From Siphlonurus alternatus (lineage: Eukaryota > Arthropoda > Insecta > Ephemeroptera > Siphlonuridae): DNA of 64,000 nucleotides. Position 1 is the first letter of the stretch. The number at the start of each line of letters is the position of its first letter. This document shows positions 27,834 through 38,858 of this stretch, piece by piece. The stretch covers positions 39,164,979 through 39,228,978 of the forward strand of contig OX463780.1 of assembly GCA_949825025.1 (NCBI GenBank), read 5' to 3'. The translations under genes were made by a program, and so were the position numbers. The notes under the pieces are model-generated. The model ran no database searches and had not been told where the DNA came from. It saw only the letters and a list, made by a program, of their open reading frames with translations.

Positions 27834-27918
<85 letters not shown>
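27834..27918 (+). repeat. (TC)n microsatellite
   Basis: An uninterrupted TC dinucleotide tract of about 85 bases, preceded by a short imperfect CT stretch and by an A-run at about 27782-27796. On the gene's minus strand it reads (GA)n. Translations of this region as long Ser-Leu repeats are artefacts of the tract. Confidence 0.98.
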
Positions 27919-27920
<2 letters not shown>

Positions 27921-29084
27921 ACCCACCCCTAGTATAGGCTAGCAACCCTCTCTCATTCTTCTAGCTTCCCATATATACCCTCTTTTTTCTTGTCTCTTTC
28001 TTTTTTTCTTGCAGAGATTTCGTGAGACCCACATTTTATCTCATAAACTGTATACTTTTTTTTTATTCTACATGTAAAAAAATTTGATTTTATTTGTAAG
28101 CTCTACATGTCAATATGTTAAATCTTTGTGAGAAATGAAATGCTATATTTCAAGGCTATATATATAAAGTTTTTTATCCACACAAAAGAAACAAATTAGA
28201 TATTTAATCATACATTGACAAAATTTGCCCTGTGAGCTGATATAAATTTATGAACAATCGGTTTTGGAGTTTGAATTAAAAAATATTTATTCATAGCATA
28301 TTTCAACAAAGAATGAAGGTAACGAAGGATGACGATGTTAAAGGTCTTTTAATACAAAATTTATTTTGCACACAATTGAATATTTTTTAAGAAAAATCAT
28401 GTCTTTGAATTTAAATTCAGAGTTATATTATGTTCATTACAAAAGTTAATACATTATATTGTATTTCTTGTTTTCTTAATTATATATGCAAAAATTCAAA
28501 CATTAAATACTATTTCTGGTTTCTAAATATCAATTTAATGTATCAAAATTTTTAAGGTTCATATGAATTTCAAGGTATAAGAAAATTAAAAAAATGTTGA
28601 GAATTTTTCAGTAACAGGTTTGCAAGATTTCTTAAAACAAAATAATATGTGAGAAAATTAATTATTTCGTGTATAGAATGTGGAAAATATTGATACGAAT
28701 ATAATACATGAACGTGGTTTTAATACAAACTTAATATTGTACATGTTATAACACATAAAACATATTAATTATTATAATGCTATACAAATTTGCTGGTGAT
28801 AATTGCTTCAACAAGTCACAGAGTCTCTGCAAGTCTCTGCAAACAAAAACGCTATGATGTTTTAGCAATTGATATTTTCAATCACATATGTAAATGCCTA
28901 TCAACATTTGCAAACTTATAATGTCAACAATATTTTGTTTGGTTGACTAAAGTATATTTGAAACTTCAGATTGACTAAACTAAATTGAAAATAGTTTGCT
29001 TAAAATATAATATGACATTGAGCAAATAAAGATTTTTTAGCTTCAAATATATTATTATATTTATCATTTTCAGTCTTAATAGTA
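27919..29084. other. Intron stretch, nothing recognised
   Basis: AT-rich sequence with short pyrimidine-rich stretches just after the microsatellite (to about 28020). No open frame, RNA gene or inverted repeat could be supported. A small direct repeat AGTCTCTGCA occurs twice near 28815-28840. Confidence 0.5.

Positions 29085-29139
<55 letters not shown>
29085..29139 (+). repeat. Compound (AC)n(AT)n microsatellite
   Basis: About 15 bases of alternating AC are followed directly by about 40 bases of alternating AT. The AT part is self-complementary and may be unstable in copy number. Confidence 0.95.
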
Positions 29140-29143
<4 letters not shown>

Positions 29144-29382
29144 GTGACATTAATCAATATCTTATATATTTTCAGTTGTTAATGCTCACTTCAATTCACA
29201 TTTTAATGCTATAAATTATGCTTCAAAATTAAAATTATATTGATAATCTTCTATGCAAAACAAATTTTCTGTGTAACATTGTTCTTATTATACAGTGCAA
29301 TTTTAAAAAAAATAAATATCTGAATAACTATGATTTTTGATTAATTGTAAATAAATTTTCAACGGTAATTAAATCCAAAAAT

Positions 29383-29757
29383 TTTCAATTAAATCCTAAC
29401 TGGGTAGGTTTCTACTTACTAAATTACTCTCTAAGTTTGAAACCCCAATCCTTACAAAACTCTAACTTGAGCGTTTCCTAACTTGGATCTTCCAGAATGA
29501 GGGCGGCCACGGTCTTGAAATCCATCCCGGCATTTACCTGCGACTGAGGAAAGCGTGGAAACGTCAGCCAGGATGGACGCTATATACATGCAGCTTTTGT
29601 CAATGAAATGGAAAAGCAATGGGCAACGATTTACCCCTGAGTGGGAAACGTGGTTTTTGTTGAAAATGGCCACCCATCCAACTGCTAACCACGCTCGGCG
29701 TGTTTCACTTCTGTGATCTGACGAGACCCGGTCAAACACGCTGCACCATACCTCCCA
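29383..29757 (-). mobile_element. 5S-rRNA-derived SINE, copy 2
   Basis: Read on the minus strand, the 5' part carries GGGTCTCGTCAGATCAC, GTGGTTAGCAGTTGGATGGG and neighbouring bases, the conserved core of 5S rRNA with its internal RNA polymerase III control region. Downstream it matches the copy at 49968-50386, including AACAAAAACCACGTTTCCCA, GCGTCCATCCTGGCTGA and AAATGCCGGGATGGATTT. It lacks about 30 bases present in the other copy and has a small extra segment instead. The 3' end becomes A-rich. The target duplication is unclear (AAAATTTT on both sides is weak because the region is AT-rich). A 95-codon open frame here is an artefact. It lies in the intron in the same orientation as the sidestep-like gene. 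Confidence 0.88.
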
Positions 29758-31401
29758 ACTAATAATAAAATTTTACATATTTCTGGTATTATTATATATC
29801 ATTAAATTATGACAAATAATTTGATATAATAATTCTAACTTGATTTCATTTACTTTATATACCACATCATAATCTCTCTGACATCTGAATACATGCAAAT
29901 TTATATTAAAGTGACGCAATATTTTAAACAACATGTCTTCTTGATAGATTCACTCAGTCTCAAGCTTCTTCATCCTGATTATCCGCTAGAGAAACATAGC
30001 AGGGTGTAAACCGCCGTCGCTTCACTAGAAGCCCAGACGCAGACAAATTCGGTATTACTCCAGCAACTTGCTGAAGCGCGTAACTCTCCTAAAGTCGATT
30101 TCTTTACTCGATCACCATGATGAAACTGTCACAAAAAAGGTAAGTATAAAAAATGAAGTGCATAAACAAGATTTCAAGTATAAGGTATAATTTATATATA
30201 TAAGATAAGATAAAATTTTGAAAATAAAGAAATTTCATGTATACTCATAATTATATAATATTAAATTAAATTTTAATATATTCATATTTTTATAAAGTTT
30301 TATCTTAATTTTTTTATAAAAATTAGAAATGAGTAGTGGCTATGTTAATCATAGTTTAATCATTTATTGATTGAAATTTGCAGATACATTGTTAATTGAA
30401 TAGTGTTAATCATTGAAAATACCGTAGTAAACAAAATGTCGTCATACTATTTTCTATTGACTTACAATATACGTACTGTAGAGTTTGCTTGGAATTCAGG
30501 CTCCATTTCAAAGTTTTCGTTCCTCTTGAAGGACTAGTCTGTGTTCTTATTGGAAAATGAAGTTTAGATGGTAAAAGTGTAAATTGATTTTGTCCACACG
30601 GCTCAAGATAAAAAGAAAGTAAACAAACAGCAACACAAAATAGATTTGATTACTTTTATCTTGTTTTATACTTGAAAGTACGTATAAGATGTACCTTAAA
30701 AGTCTTTGTCTTTAAAAAAAGAAATAGACATTCAATCCATATGAAATTCTGTGTTATAATTTGTTATAAGAAAATTTGAATTTTTATAATAATTTAATTG
30801 TTAAAATCGTATGATATTTTACAGTTTGTAGTTTCTTTTATTAAATAATACATTTTTACCATACGTCATTTCATAAAATGATTCAGATTATTATTAGACA
30901 TGAAACTATTCTGGTTTATGATAACACAGTCTATATTTTTTTACAGGTTCATTCATTTCATCAGCTCAACGTAATAATTTAAATATATAGTCAATCAAAT
31001 TTAAATAATATATTGCAAGTATATAATGCTCATGGATCTGAACTTTTTACAGCATAAAAAATATGGTGATCATACCTACACTTTTAGTAAAATTAAAAAA
31101 TATGTAGCATGTATAAATTATTGAAATAATAAATTTCAGAGAGTACAGGGCAAAAATTTTGAATTTTATGCTGAAATTAATTACAGCTAAAATGTCATCC
31201 CTAAAGACATGCTTTAAAAGCTGAGAGGTCAAAATCTTGATAATTACATGCATATTTTAGTCAGAGTGCGGATGTATATACGTTACACCCTTTCTTAGTG
31301 GTACACTGACGTCACCAGCGTACCCTTTCAAGTCACAATGCACCCACGACTGAAAGTTTCAGGACTGCATCACATTAAAAAAGAAGATTGTTTTGACTTA
31401 C
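29758..31401. other. Intron stretch before the first Ig-domain exon
   Basis: AT-rich. A GC-richer patch at 29960-30145 ends, on the plus strand, with a CACCATGATG context, a short frame (MMKLSQK) and AAAAAG followed by GTAAGT, which resembles a tiny coding first exon. There is no corroborating downstream exon. The patch 31260-31380 includes TGACGTCA (about 31309) and a 24-base segment shared with 13222-13245. Confidence 0.35.
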
Positions 31402-31512
31402 CTCCAAAGACGTCGCAGCGCAACAGGAGGCGCGACCCTTCCATGTAAGGTCCCACCACCGAGACGCGCTCCGTGCCGGCCTCGTCAGCAATCACCACGC
31501 GTTGTGGCGGCA
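31402..31512 (-). CDS. Internal exon of a sidestep-family Ig protein (first part of an Ig domain)
   Basis: This 111-bp exon encodes 36 whole codons plus split codons at both ends. The reading frame begins PPQRVVIADEAG, continues through VGPYMEGSRLLLRCDVFG, and ends on the first base of a Gly codon. The order 'PP..VVI.DE.G....VGPY.EG..L.L.C.V.GG' is characteristic of the start of the second Ig domain in sidestep (Side) family proteins, cell-surface receptors for Beat ligands in insect motor-axon guidance and synaptic matching. The Cys is the first disulphide Cys of the domain. On the minus strand the acceptor is a pyrimidine-rich stretch ending TTGCAG (AG at 31514-31513) and the donor is GTAAGT (31401-31396). 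Both borders are phase 1, typical of Ig-domain exons. The exon is much more GC-rich than its flanks. Family membership is confident; which Side paralogue it is cannot be told from 37 residues. Confidence 0.83.
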
Positions 31513-34500
31513 CTGCAACAGAAACACGTGCGTAAGTCAATCTCCCTTCACAGAAACGCTGGAGATGCAGGTGACAACCTAATAAAATAAATAATGGGTA
31601 CCAGTGTTTATAATAAGTAGGATACAATATTTAATTAATTTTTTTTTATTGACAGGTAAAAATATAGACACTGATAAAAATTGGACAACCATTATTTATG
31701 ATTATGTTATTATCTGTCATTTTATACAAAAAAATGGACTTTATTTCACCATTATTTATATAAATTACTATCTTCTCTTATCTGTCAATAATATAAAAAA
31801 ACTCTGGCCATTGTATATGTTTGGCCTTATATAAAATTCATGACTTCATACAGTTTTTTTTTAACACATCAAAATGTCAAGTTGAAGGACGTTTGAACAT
31901 ATAGATCTGAATAATTAATTATGTAATTACGTGTAAAATGAAATTATGTAAATTCTATAAATAATTTAATAGTTAGTCGAGAACAGTGAAAAAGCATAAA
32001 ATAAAGTTGGGTAGTACGATTAAATAGGTAAGTAAACTGTCAATTTTAAATCTATTATATATACTTGCCTTTTAATTGTAATTGTGTCGATTTATTGATA
32101 AAATTATGCTCTTTTATTACTATAAAATGATATAATTTGTTACAGGTATAATTGATTTATCTACTATACAGTAAAAATCGCTAGTAAAATCGAATCCTCG
32201 ATTATATATTTACTGTGAGCTTTGATTTCACTATAGATAGTATAGATTATGTAAAAAAAAGTTCAACAGCAACGCTGGAGCCCGTTAAATTTTATCGGGT
32301 AGAAGTTATGCAATCTGCATCTCATATGTGCGCAACTAGTTGCATACCTTACCCCTATTTCAAAATGGCGTCTCTGTAATAATGTAATGAATATTACGAA
32401 TATTGCTGTAGTAAATGTAATGTTGTAATACTATGAAATTGAATCTACCACAGCACATTCCTAGAAATTAATTTAAACATTAAATCATGAATTATAATGG
32501 TATAATGTATATATAATGCATATTATTTTATTCACTTGAAACTCTTTGTGACAAGACGTTTTTGCTATGAGCAGCAAAGTTCAGAGTGTGACATGTTCAA
32601 TTGTTAATAATCGATTGCAGACTTTGAATTAATGTTAATCTGAACATTTTAAATTTTGTATGGTTAGCTTCAATTTTTATAATATATATTATATTTTTTT
32701 CAATCATAAATGAGATGCATGGTGGGTGCGTTGAAATGAATCTCATTTGTATTAAAAAAAATACTGCATGTAGATTGTTTTCTGTATATCACTTCAAGAT
32801 GGGTTGTTTTACAAATTAACTTCATTTTATCAGCTGCTTACATTGTTCATAACTTTTTTTTTATCTCGAACTTAAATTAAAAGTAGATAGTGTTTTATTT
32901 ACGTATATAGGTTTGCATGGAGGTGACTTGACATTTAAAATTATCACGTAGAGGATGCATGCAGTCAATATCCATTACTCTGTAATAAATTTAGTATATC
33001 ATCACAAAATCTGTATACAATTATATTATACTCTTAGTACGTCCCATATTCTCATCTACTAATAGATTTTCAATCAGGCTAATAGGAAAGTCTGTGTAGC
33101 GCAAAACATGCCAGCTAAGATATATTTTCTAGGCTTCATAAAATAGTCTTAAGAATTCATATCACCAATAAAGATCCTGAAATATGGTCAAAACTAATTT
33201 TATTCTATGTGAATGTGGGTGGATTTTGGTATCTTAAATCAGCGTAGATTATTACAACAAAAAAAAAAAAAAAAATAAAAAAATGGTTCGTTACGAGAGT
33301 CTGACTTTCAACATTTAAATTTCAGGTGTGATAAAATGTACAGAAATATCAAGAAGTTGAAACGAGATAAATGAGATTTTCTAAAGTAATTTTTCGTGAA
33401 TGAGATGTCTTTAATTAATTAAAAAGTTATTGAATAATAAACAGCTTTAGTTAAAAAAATATAACATGGGATGCTAAAATTATAATTATTATATCATACA
33501 AAAATATTATACTTTATATAATAAACAGCAGTACAAATATGGCACTAAATAATTTTTCTTTTTTCAGTGCTATATATTTTAACTAATAATCAAGAAAATA
33601 ATAGGAAAACATAAAAAAATTCAATTTTTAATAATAATCAAACAGTGCAAAAGTATATCAAAGAAATTATGAATCACCCTAATAATACTAGAATTAACCA
33701 TTTCAAGAAGATAAATAATATTCAACATTTAAATACTTTTTATACTGCATGTGTATTCATTATTACATCTATGTTTTTTTTAGGTTTTGCAATTATTTTC
33801 ATGGTTATTTGTTAGTTAAAATAGAGAAACATTTGTCAAATAAGTTAGGCCCAAGTAAATATTGTATTCATATAATATTATATATTATCATTACATTACA
33901 CTTGAAATTCTACAAAACAAATACTGTCCACCAAATCAATAGATAGCTATTTCTTTAATATTATTATCAGTTCTACATATAAAACTTAAAGTGAAATCTT
34001 ACATGATATTTAACATGGCTCCATACTATTAACACAAATGAATGTGGGCCAAGCATCAAGTATAGGAGGTCTGAATTCACGTTAAACAAGCAAAACAAAG
34101 CATATAATATATATAATATATATATGGGAGCTATATTATATATAGCCAGATTATGAGAAAAAAACCTGCTGAGTATAATATATAAAAGCATAAGATGGAG
34201 CTCGATGCTCACTAGATACATAAGCTTCTCAGCAGCTATATATATAGTGGCAGCCGGACGCACTCAAACTATTACCCTTTCATCTCTAGATAGTCTTTCT
34301 TTTTCACCGTCCCCTGCTTGTCTAGCTAGCTGGGTTGCTACATTATTCAGTAGATACCCGCATCTGTCAACCGCAGAGGAGGCGTCGGTGGCAGACGAGT
34401 GAGAGAGTAGTGAAAATGTGTGAGAGGAGGTATAGAAAATGAGTGGGGGCAAGAGAATGAGAAAGTTAAAGAGAAATAGAGATTGGAATAGAAAAAAAAA

Positions 34501-35840
34501 CACATCAGAGAAGAGAGAGAGCAAAATATATATGAGAGAGATGTCCCATGAGAAGGCCCCATGACCCCTCTTAGACGACCGCCAACATGTTTACACGTGC
34601 TTCACCCAGTAACGCTATAACTCCCATCACCTCGTTTTATATATCCCACACTCCTTTGTGACAAGTTCTCTTCTTTTATTACAAATACATTAATTACTAG
34701 AACATCACAGCGAATCTAAAAACTAATAACATTTTAATGTTAAAAATAACTTGACAAGTTAGTTGTCATATTAGTATACATAGATTAAAACAGAATTGAT
34801 TTTAGTCTCTATTTAATAGGGATATTTATTTTACTTCCAGCTCATTGAGGATAAAATGTACTACTACCTAACTGTATCATGTATAACTTTAACAGATAAA
34901 ATATTATAAAAAGAATTTCAAATAAACATTTTTGCTTCTTTCATTTAACATAAATTTGATATAAAAAAGTGGGATATATATTTGTTTTTTTTTTTTACTT
35001 AAAAAATAAAGCTGCTGAAAGAGATTTATGAGATTGTATTGTGTTTTAATATTGTCGTTGAGATTTGTATGTTTAAATATGTATCTGTATGAAGTGGAGC
35101 CTGAAAGCTAGATTGCTTATCTCCCCCAGTTGTTCTCCGAAAAGCATTTAATCAAATCAACAAACTCCATGTTTAATATTAACCCGTTTGATGCAGTATT
35201 TATGTAAATAATTCTGTTAAATTTCAGTCTACATACCCTCTTCTTCAATTTGAATATAACTTCTTTGGTCTACATTTTCATTTTTTTTTTTAATAAATAA
35301 ACGGAGGAGAAATAAATAAATGAAAATGTGAAGAATTTCAATGTAAATTATCGAAATTTTGTCGTAATTAAGATGTTAGATTCCTTTGATAGCACTTCAT
35401 TATTTTAGTAATGGAGTATCAAACTTTATTTTTCACTATCAGAATATATTGATATCAATTCAATATTTAATATATAAATTGTCACCAATGAGGTGACATA
35501 TTCATTCCCAACGATTCAAATAATTTAGTAAATTAATTAAAACAAAAATGTGAGGTGCGTTTTGGTCTATTTATAAAATAAACATTTCTGTGTTGTCCAT
35601 TCTCACTGAGGTTTTCTATAGTTCCCTCAGTCATTTAATACCTCAATAAGTATTAGGATGCAACCCGTGTGGCTGTAGTCTTTTGTAATATATTTAATCT
35701 ATTACCTCTAATCAATCACCACTGTGAGTTCTAGCTCATTGGGTTGCATTCCTTGATGGAAAAAATATAACTAGGCAAATATTTACAATAACAAAAGACA
35801 TTGTATAAAAATTTTAAAATTTTAAATATATGACTTCGAG
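31513..35840. other. Upstream intron or intergenic stretch, nothing recognised
   Basis: AT-rich. On the gene's strand this should be intron leading to the preceding exon, which must end with one base of a split codon (phase 1) and encode the end of the first Ig domain; no such exon was recognised. A GC-richer patch lies at about 34200-34420. Several short palindromes occur, for example TGTCACCAATGAGGTGACA at about 35480-35500. Confidence 0.45.
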
Positions 35841-35979
35841 ATTGTACAGTCTTTGCCGAGAAAAGTTTCCTTTTGCGGCCTTGTTAATTACCATACCCTA
35901 GCTGTAATAATAACACAGTAACAAAACAAAATTAACAAGGCTGCAAATGGGAAATTTTCCAAGGCGACGAGTGTACAAT
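35841..35979. mobile_element. Foldback element, family C, copy 2
   Basis: A 139-bp inverted repeat. The left arm starts ATTGTACAGTC and contains GCGGCCTTGTTAATT. The right arm contains AATTAACAAGGCTGCAAATG and ends GACGAGTGTACAAT. The arms are about 48 bp with scattered differences, and the central part of about 40 bp is A-rich. Its right arm matches that of the copy at 19634-19733. Confidence 0.8.
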
Positions 35980-37287
35980 AAATCAAGTCTTTCTAAATAA
36001 ATTGTTTCCATTTGTCATGAATGCGAGCTGTAAAAAATACTTGAAGTGCAGACTAGAAAACAGTCCATGCGCAGGAGGAATATTATTGTTTTAAAATACT
36101 TTTTATTGATGATTTAAAGCGTTTTTGGAATTTATATAAATTAAATTAAAATTGATAAATATTCCATCAAATAAATTAATTATTTTGATGTAATATTGAA
36201 ATAAGCATTTCTCATGCTCATCTACCTTTTTCGAGCTACTTATTTATGAAAAGAAAATTAATAATTTTCTTGATTATATATATCAAAGAGACTTGTCTTT
36301 ATGTTTTTCTTTACTCAAAAAATAAACAAAAAATATTATTTTTCACTCACAGAGATTATTTTAAGAAAATTAAAAGTAAAGAAGAAGAAGAGGGATTGGG
36401 GAAAAAGTGAAATGTCACTTTATGATTTTTAGATTTGTATGGAAAGAAAAGTAATTCATGAGCTTGTTCAGAAGCTCTAAAAGCCACTCACACACTTTTT
36501 TATACTTTGCTGAGAGGGAGGAGAGATATTCACAAAAAGTTTAAGTCCCAAGTTTCAGTTGGTGGAACAAAAACAGATGAATTTCTGTCCACCTCGAAGG
36601 GTAACCACCAACGGCAGCAGCAGCAGCAGGATATTCCCCCGGACGTCAGTCGATGTTTTCGCGCCCTCCTCTCTCTCTCTCTCTTTCTGCAACTGACGAG
36701 CGAGCAGTGCAAAAGAGCGACATCCAAATGGAAGTGGTCATGTATAATCGCATATGACATAATTTATCCACAGGAAACGATTTGTCATACCATTCTAATC
36801 TAAATGTATCCTGTCCATCTACTTAATAAATTGAATAAAATTAATTTAATTATTTTATGTTATAATATGTTTTGATTAACTACTTCTTTTTTACCTCTGT
36901 ATGGTGAAACAAGAATTTGTCTAATATTTACACCTAACTATGTATTTTTTAATTAAGAATTGATTGAAAAATATATAAAATGGTGAAAATGATTTATTTA
37001 TTATTATGAAATTAAAACTTTAGCAGTAACATTTTAAGTATCAGCAAGTTTATATGAATGTCTCGATACTAATGGAATATAGTCTGATTTGCCGTCGCTG
37101 CTTATATAGTTAAGGAGATGTGGGTTTGCAGTTTGTGAGACGTTTTTGGTAGTTGTAAGAAGATCTGTCTTGCAAACTCACAAGAGTTTATAAGTTCCCC
37201 ACGCCTCCGTGCATGCGTGACAACGCTGACAGACACATTTCAACAATATAGAACAATTTAAAGAGATGTAACATAATATATGTTAAC
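35980..37287. other. Stretch without recognisable genes
   Basis: AT-rich, with a patch at 36500-36760 that contains a short CAG run (about 36613-36630) and a short CT run (about 36669-36685). Overlapping frames of 98 codons (plus) and 76 codons (minus) cross these simple repeats and show no domains, so they are not called. Confidence 0.5.
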
Positions 37288-37397
37288 GGGCGCGAAGGCG
37301 TTATCCAGAAAGATAAACCAGATTTCTCCCTTAATGTCGTTGATACAGACTGACATTAACCATGATTAGTGAGAAACTTGGTTACCTAGTGAATCGT
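37288..37397. mobile_element. Short MITE, family B, copy 2 (decayed)
   Basis: The right half, ATTAACCATGATTAGTGAGA followed by TTGGTTACCTAGTGAATCGTA, and the left half, GGCG.GAAGGCGTTATCCAGA, correspond to the better-preserved copies at 38086-38202 and 40247-40377. The inverted ends are considerably eroded. Confidence 0.5.
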
Positions 37398-38085
37398 ATT
37401 TACTTTCTACAAATTTGAAGTAAATAATACAAACACTATATAGTTCTGTTAACATTTTAGCAACTATTTGATTTATTTATTGGTTCCAACACAGACAAGT
37501 GGCTTAATATGATTTTGTAATAATAATTAAATTTTTAATTTTGGTGTTACAAAATATTTGGTTATTATGAAATACTGAATGTCATGCGATAATTATGAGA
37601 CGTCACGGTCGACACATACGCTTCACAGATCCATGACGTCATAACCGTGGTCCATGTGAGTGGCGGCGGGATGCGTGGCTGCAGATTGGAGCGCCACCTC
37701 TCGCCCGGGGCCCGATATCGATCAGCTGATACTGCCTGCCTGCTCTCGCGCTCCATTAATGTCACAAAATAAAAGCTTTATAATGTAAATAGACGTATTG
37801 ACGTCACAACCAATGAATATTTAATTAACAAATGATAAAATTCACATCACTAATATTATGAAACTTTAATATCATTGCTTTGAAATTATTTTGCTTAATT
37901 TATTTACCTTCAATTTTATAAAATAAAAAAAGTATATAACTTATTATAATAATTAATATATTAATTTTATAGTGATATACTCTAGTGGCTTGTTTAACTT
38001 TAAATCTCCAGATCATGACAAATCTCTTTGGAGATGTAGGAATATAATTGCTGCATGTCCGAATAAAATGTATCTGTCCTGTCAA
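37398..38085. other. Stretch without recognisable genes; GC-rich patch
   Basis: The patch 37590-37760 is GC-rich and includes two GACGTCA sites within 40 bases and a CCCGGGGCCCGATATCGATCAG run of restriction-like palindromes. A further GACGTCA lies just downstream at about 37800. It may be regulatory or the remnant of an element; no exon signature was found on either strand. Confidence 0.35.
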
Positions 38086-38202
38086 TGGGTGCGATTTACG
38101 AAAGAGTTATCCAGCTTTCTTACTAACCACGTTTAGCGCCAGCCTAATTTAATGACGTAGTTAGTGAAAAAACTGGATCACTCTGATCGTGAATCGCATC
38201 CA
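38086..38202. mobile_element. Short MITE, family B, copy 3
   Basis: Ends TGGGTGCGATTTACGAAAGA and ATCGTGAATCGCATCCA mirror each other. The interior contains GTTATCCAG / CTGGATCA and CTAACCACG / TAGTTAGTGA, also inverted. It is about 117 bp and non-coding. The bases CAAT precede and follow the element, but whether this is a target duplication is uncertain. Confidence 0.75.
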
Positions 38203-38221
38203 ATGGTATATATAGGCCTCT

Positions 38222-38355
38222 AATGGCCGTAAGTTGCAGCCAACCTATCCTAGAAAAATCGGAGAATTATCCGAGAAATTTAATGTTAATTAGTAAATAA
38301 TCCACGGATAATCCTCAGATTATTCTCGGATAGGTGGCTGCAACTTACGACCATT
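38222..38355. mobile_element. 134-bp foldback element
   Basis: Left end AATGGCCGTAAGTTGCAGCC and right end GGCTGCAACTTACGACCATT form a nearly perfect inverted repeat that extends through CCTATCC / GGATAGG and GAGAATTATCCGAG / CTCAGATTATTCTCGG. Most of the element could fold on itself. It has no coding capacity and no second copy in the window. Confidence 0.85.
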
Positions 38356-38409
38356 TTTAAGTCTAATTACATCGATAATATATAAAAAAAATACAACTCT
38401 ATCTTCCGT

Positions 38410-38858
38410 AATGGACAATTTGCATTAACTTTTTTTAGTAGCTCAATCGAAAGAGGAGGTCAAAAAATACACCTGTGAATTTTATGCGATTTTTATTCGT
38501 ACTGCATCATGGCTAAAGGAGAGGTCACGTGACCTGGAGCCGGCGCCCGTGTCGCCCGTGACGTCACTTAACTGTTCCGTCAAACAAACGATCGACTTTA
38601 TAACGCTTGCAAACAACCACGTTGCTATGGAAACAAGCAACAATTAATTTATTGTTTACAAGCGTTATATAGACAATCGTTTGCTTGACCAGACAGTTCA
38701 ATGACGTCACGGGCGACACGGGCGCCGGCTCCAGGTCACGTGACCTCTCTTTTAGCCATGATGCAGTACAAATAAAAATCGCATAAAATTCACAGGTGTA
38801 TTTTTCGACCTCCTCTTTCGATTGAGCTACTAAAAAAAGTTGATGCAAATTGTCCATT
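38410..38858. mobile_element. 449-bp foldback element with E-box, CRE and X-box-like sites
   Basis: The arms of about 205 bp are nearly perfect complements, from AATGGACAATTTGCAT on the left to ATGCAAATTGTCCATT on the right. Each arm holds GGTCACGTGACC (38523-38534, 38734-38745) and TGACGTCA (38559-38566, 38702-38709). The small central part contains GTTGCTATGGAAAC (38621-38634), which fits the RFX X-box consensus RYYNYYATRRNRAC. The element encodes nothing; a 97-codon frame through the right arm is incidental. By structure this is a foldback or long-TIR MITE. The target duplication was not resolved. Confidence 0.85.

Larger units (their letters stand above)
3306..31401 (-). other. 28.1-kb phase-1 intron of the sidestep-like gene
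   Basis: The sequence between the donor GTAAGT next to 31402 and the acceptor TTGACAG next to 3305 (minus strand) is read as a single intron because the two exons join in frame and rebuild one Ig domain without missing residues. It interrupts the domain just before the GG-x-P-x-P-x-V-x-W segment. The intron carries the repeats listed separately. No additional coding exon was recognised inside it on either strand. An alternative exon could still hide here. Confidence 0.75.

Noticed and set aside
36507..36803. A 98-codon frame with a Gln run
   Set aside because: The Gln run is a short CAG repeat and the Ser-Leu part a CT repeat. There is no domain or splice context.
38564..38857. A 97-codon minus-strand frame
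   Set aside because: It runs through one arm of the 449-bp foldback element and depends on the palindrome. No domain is visible.
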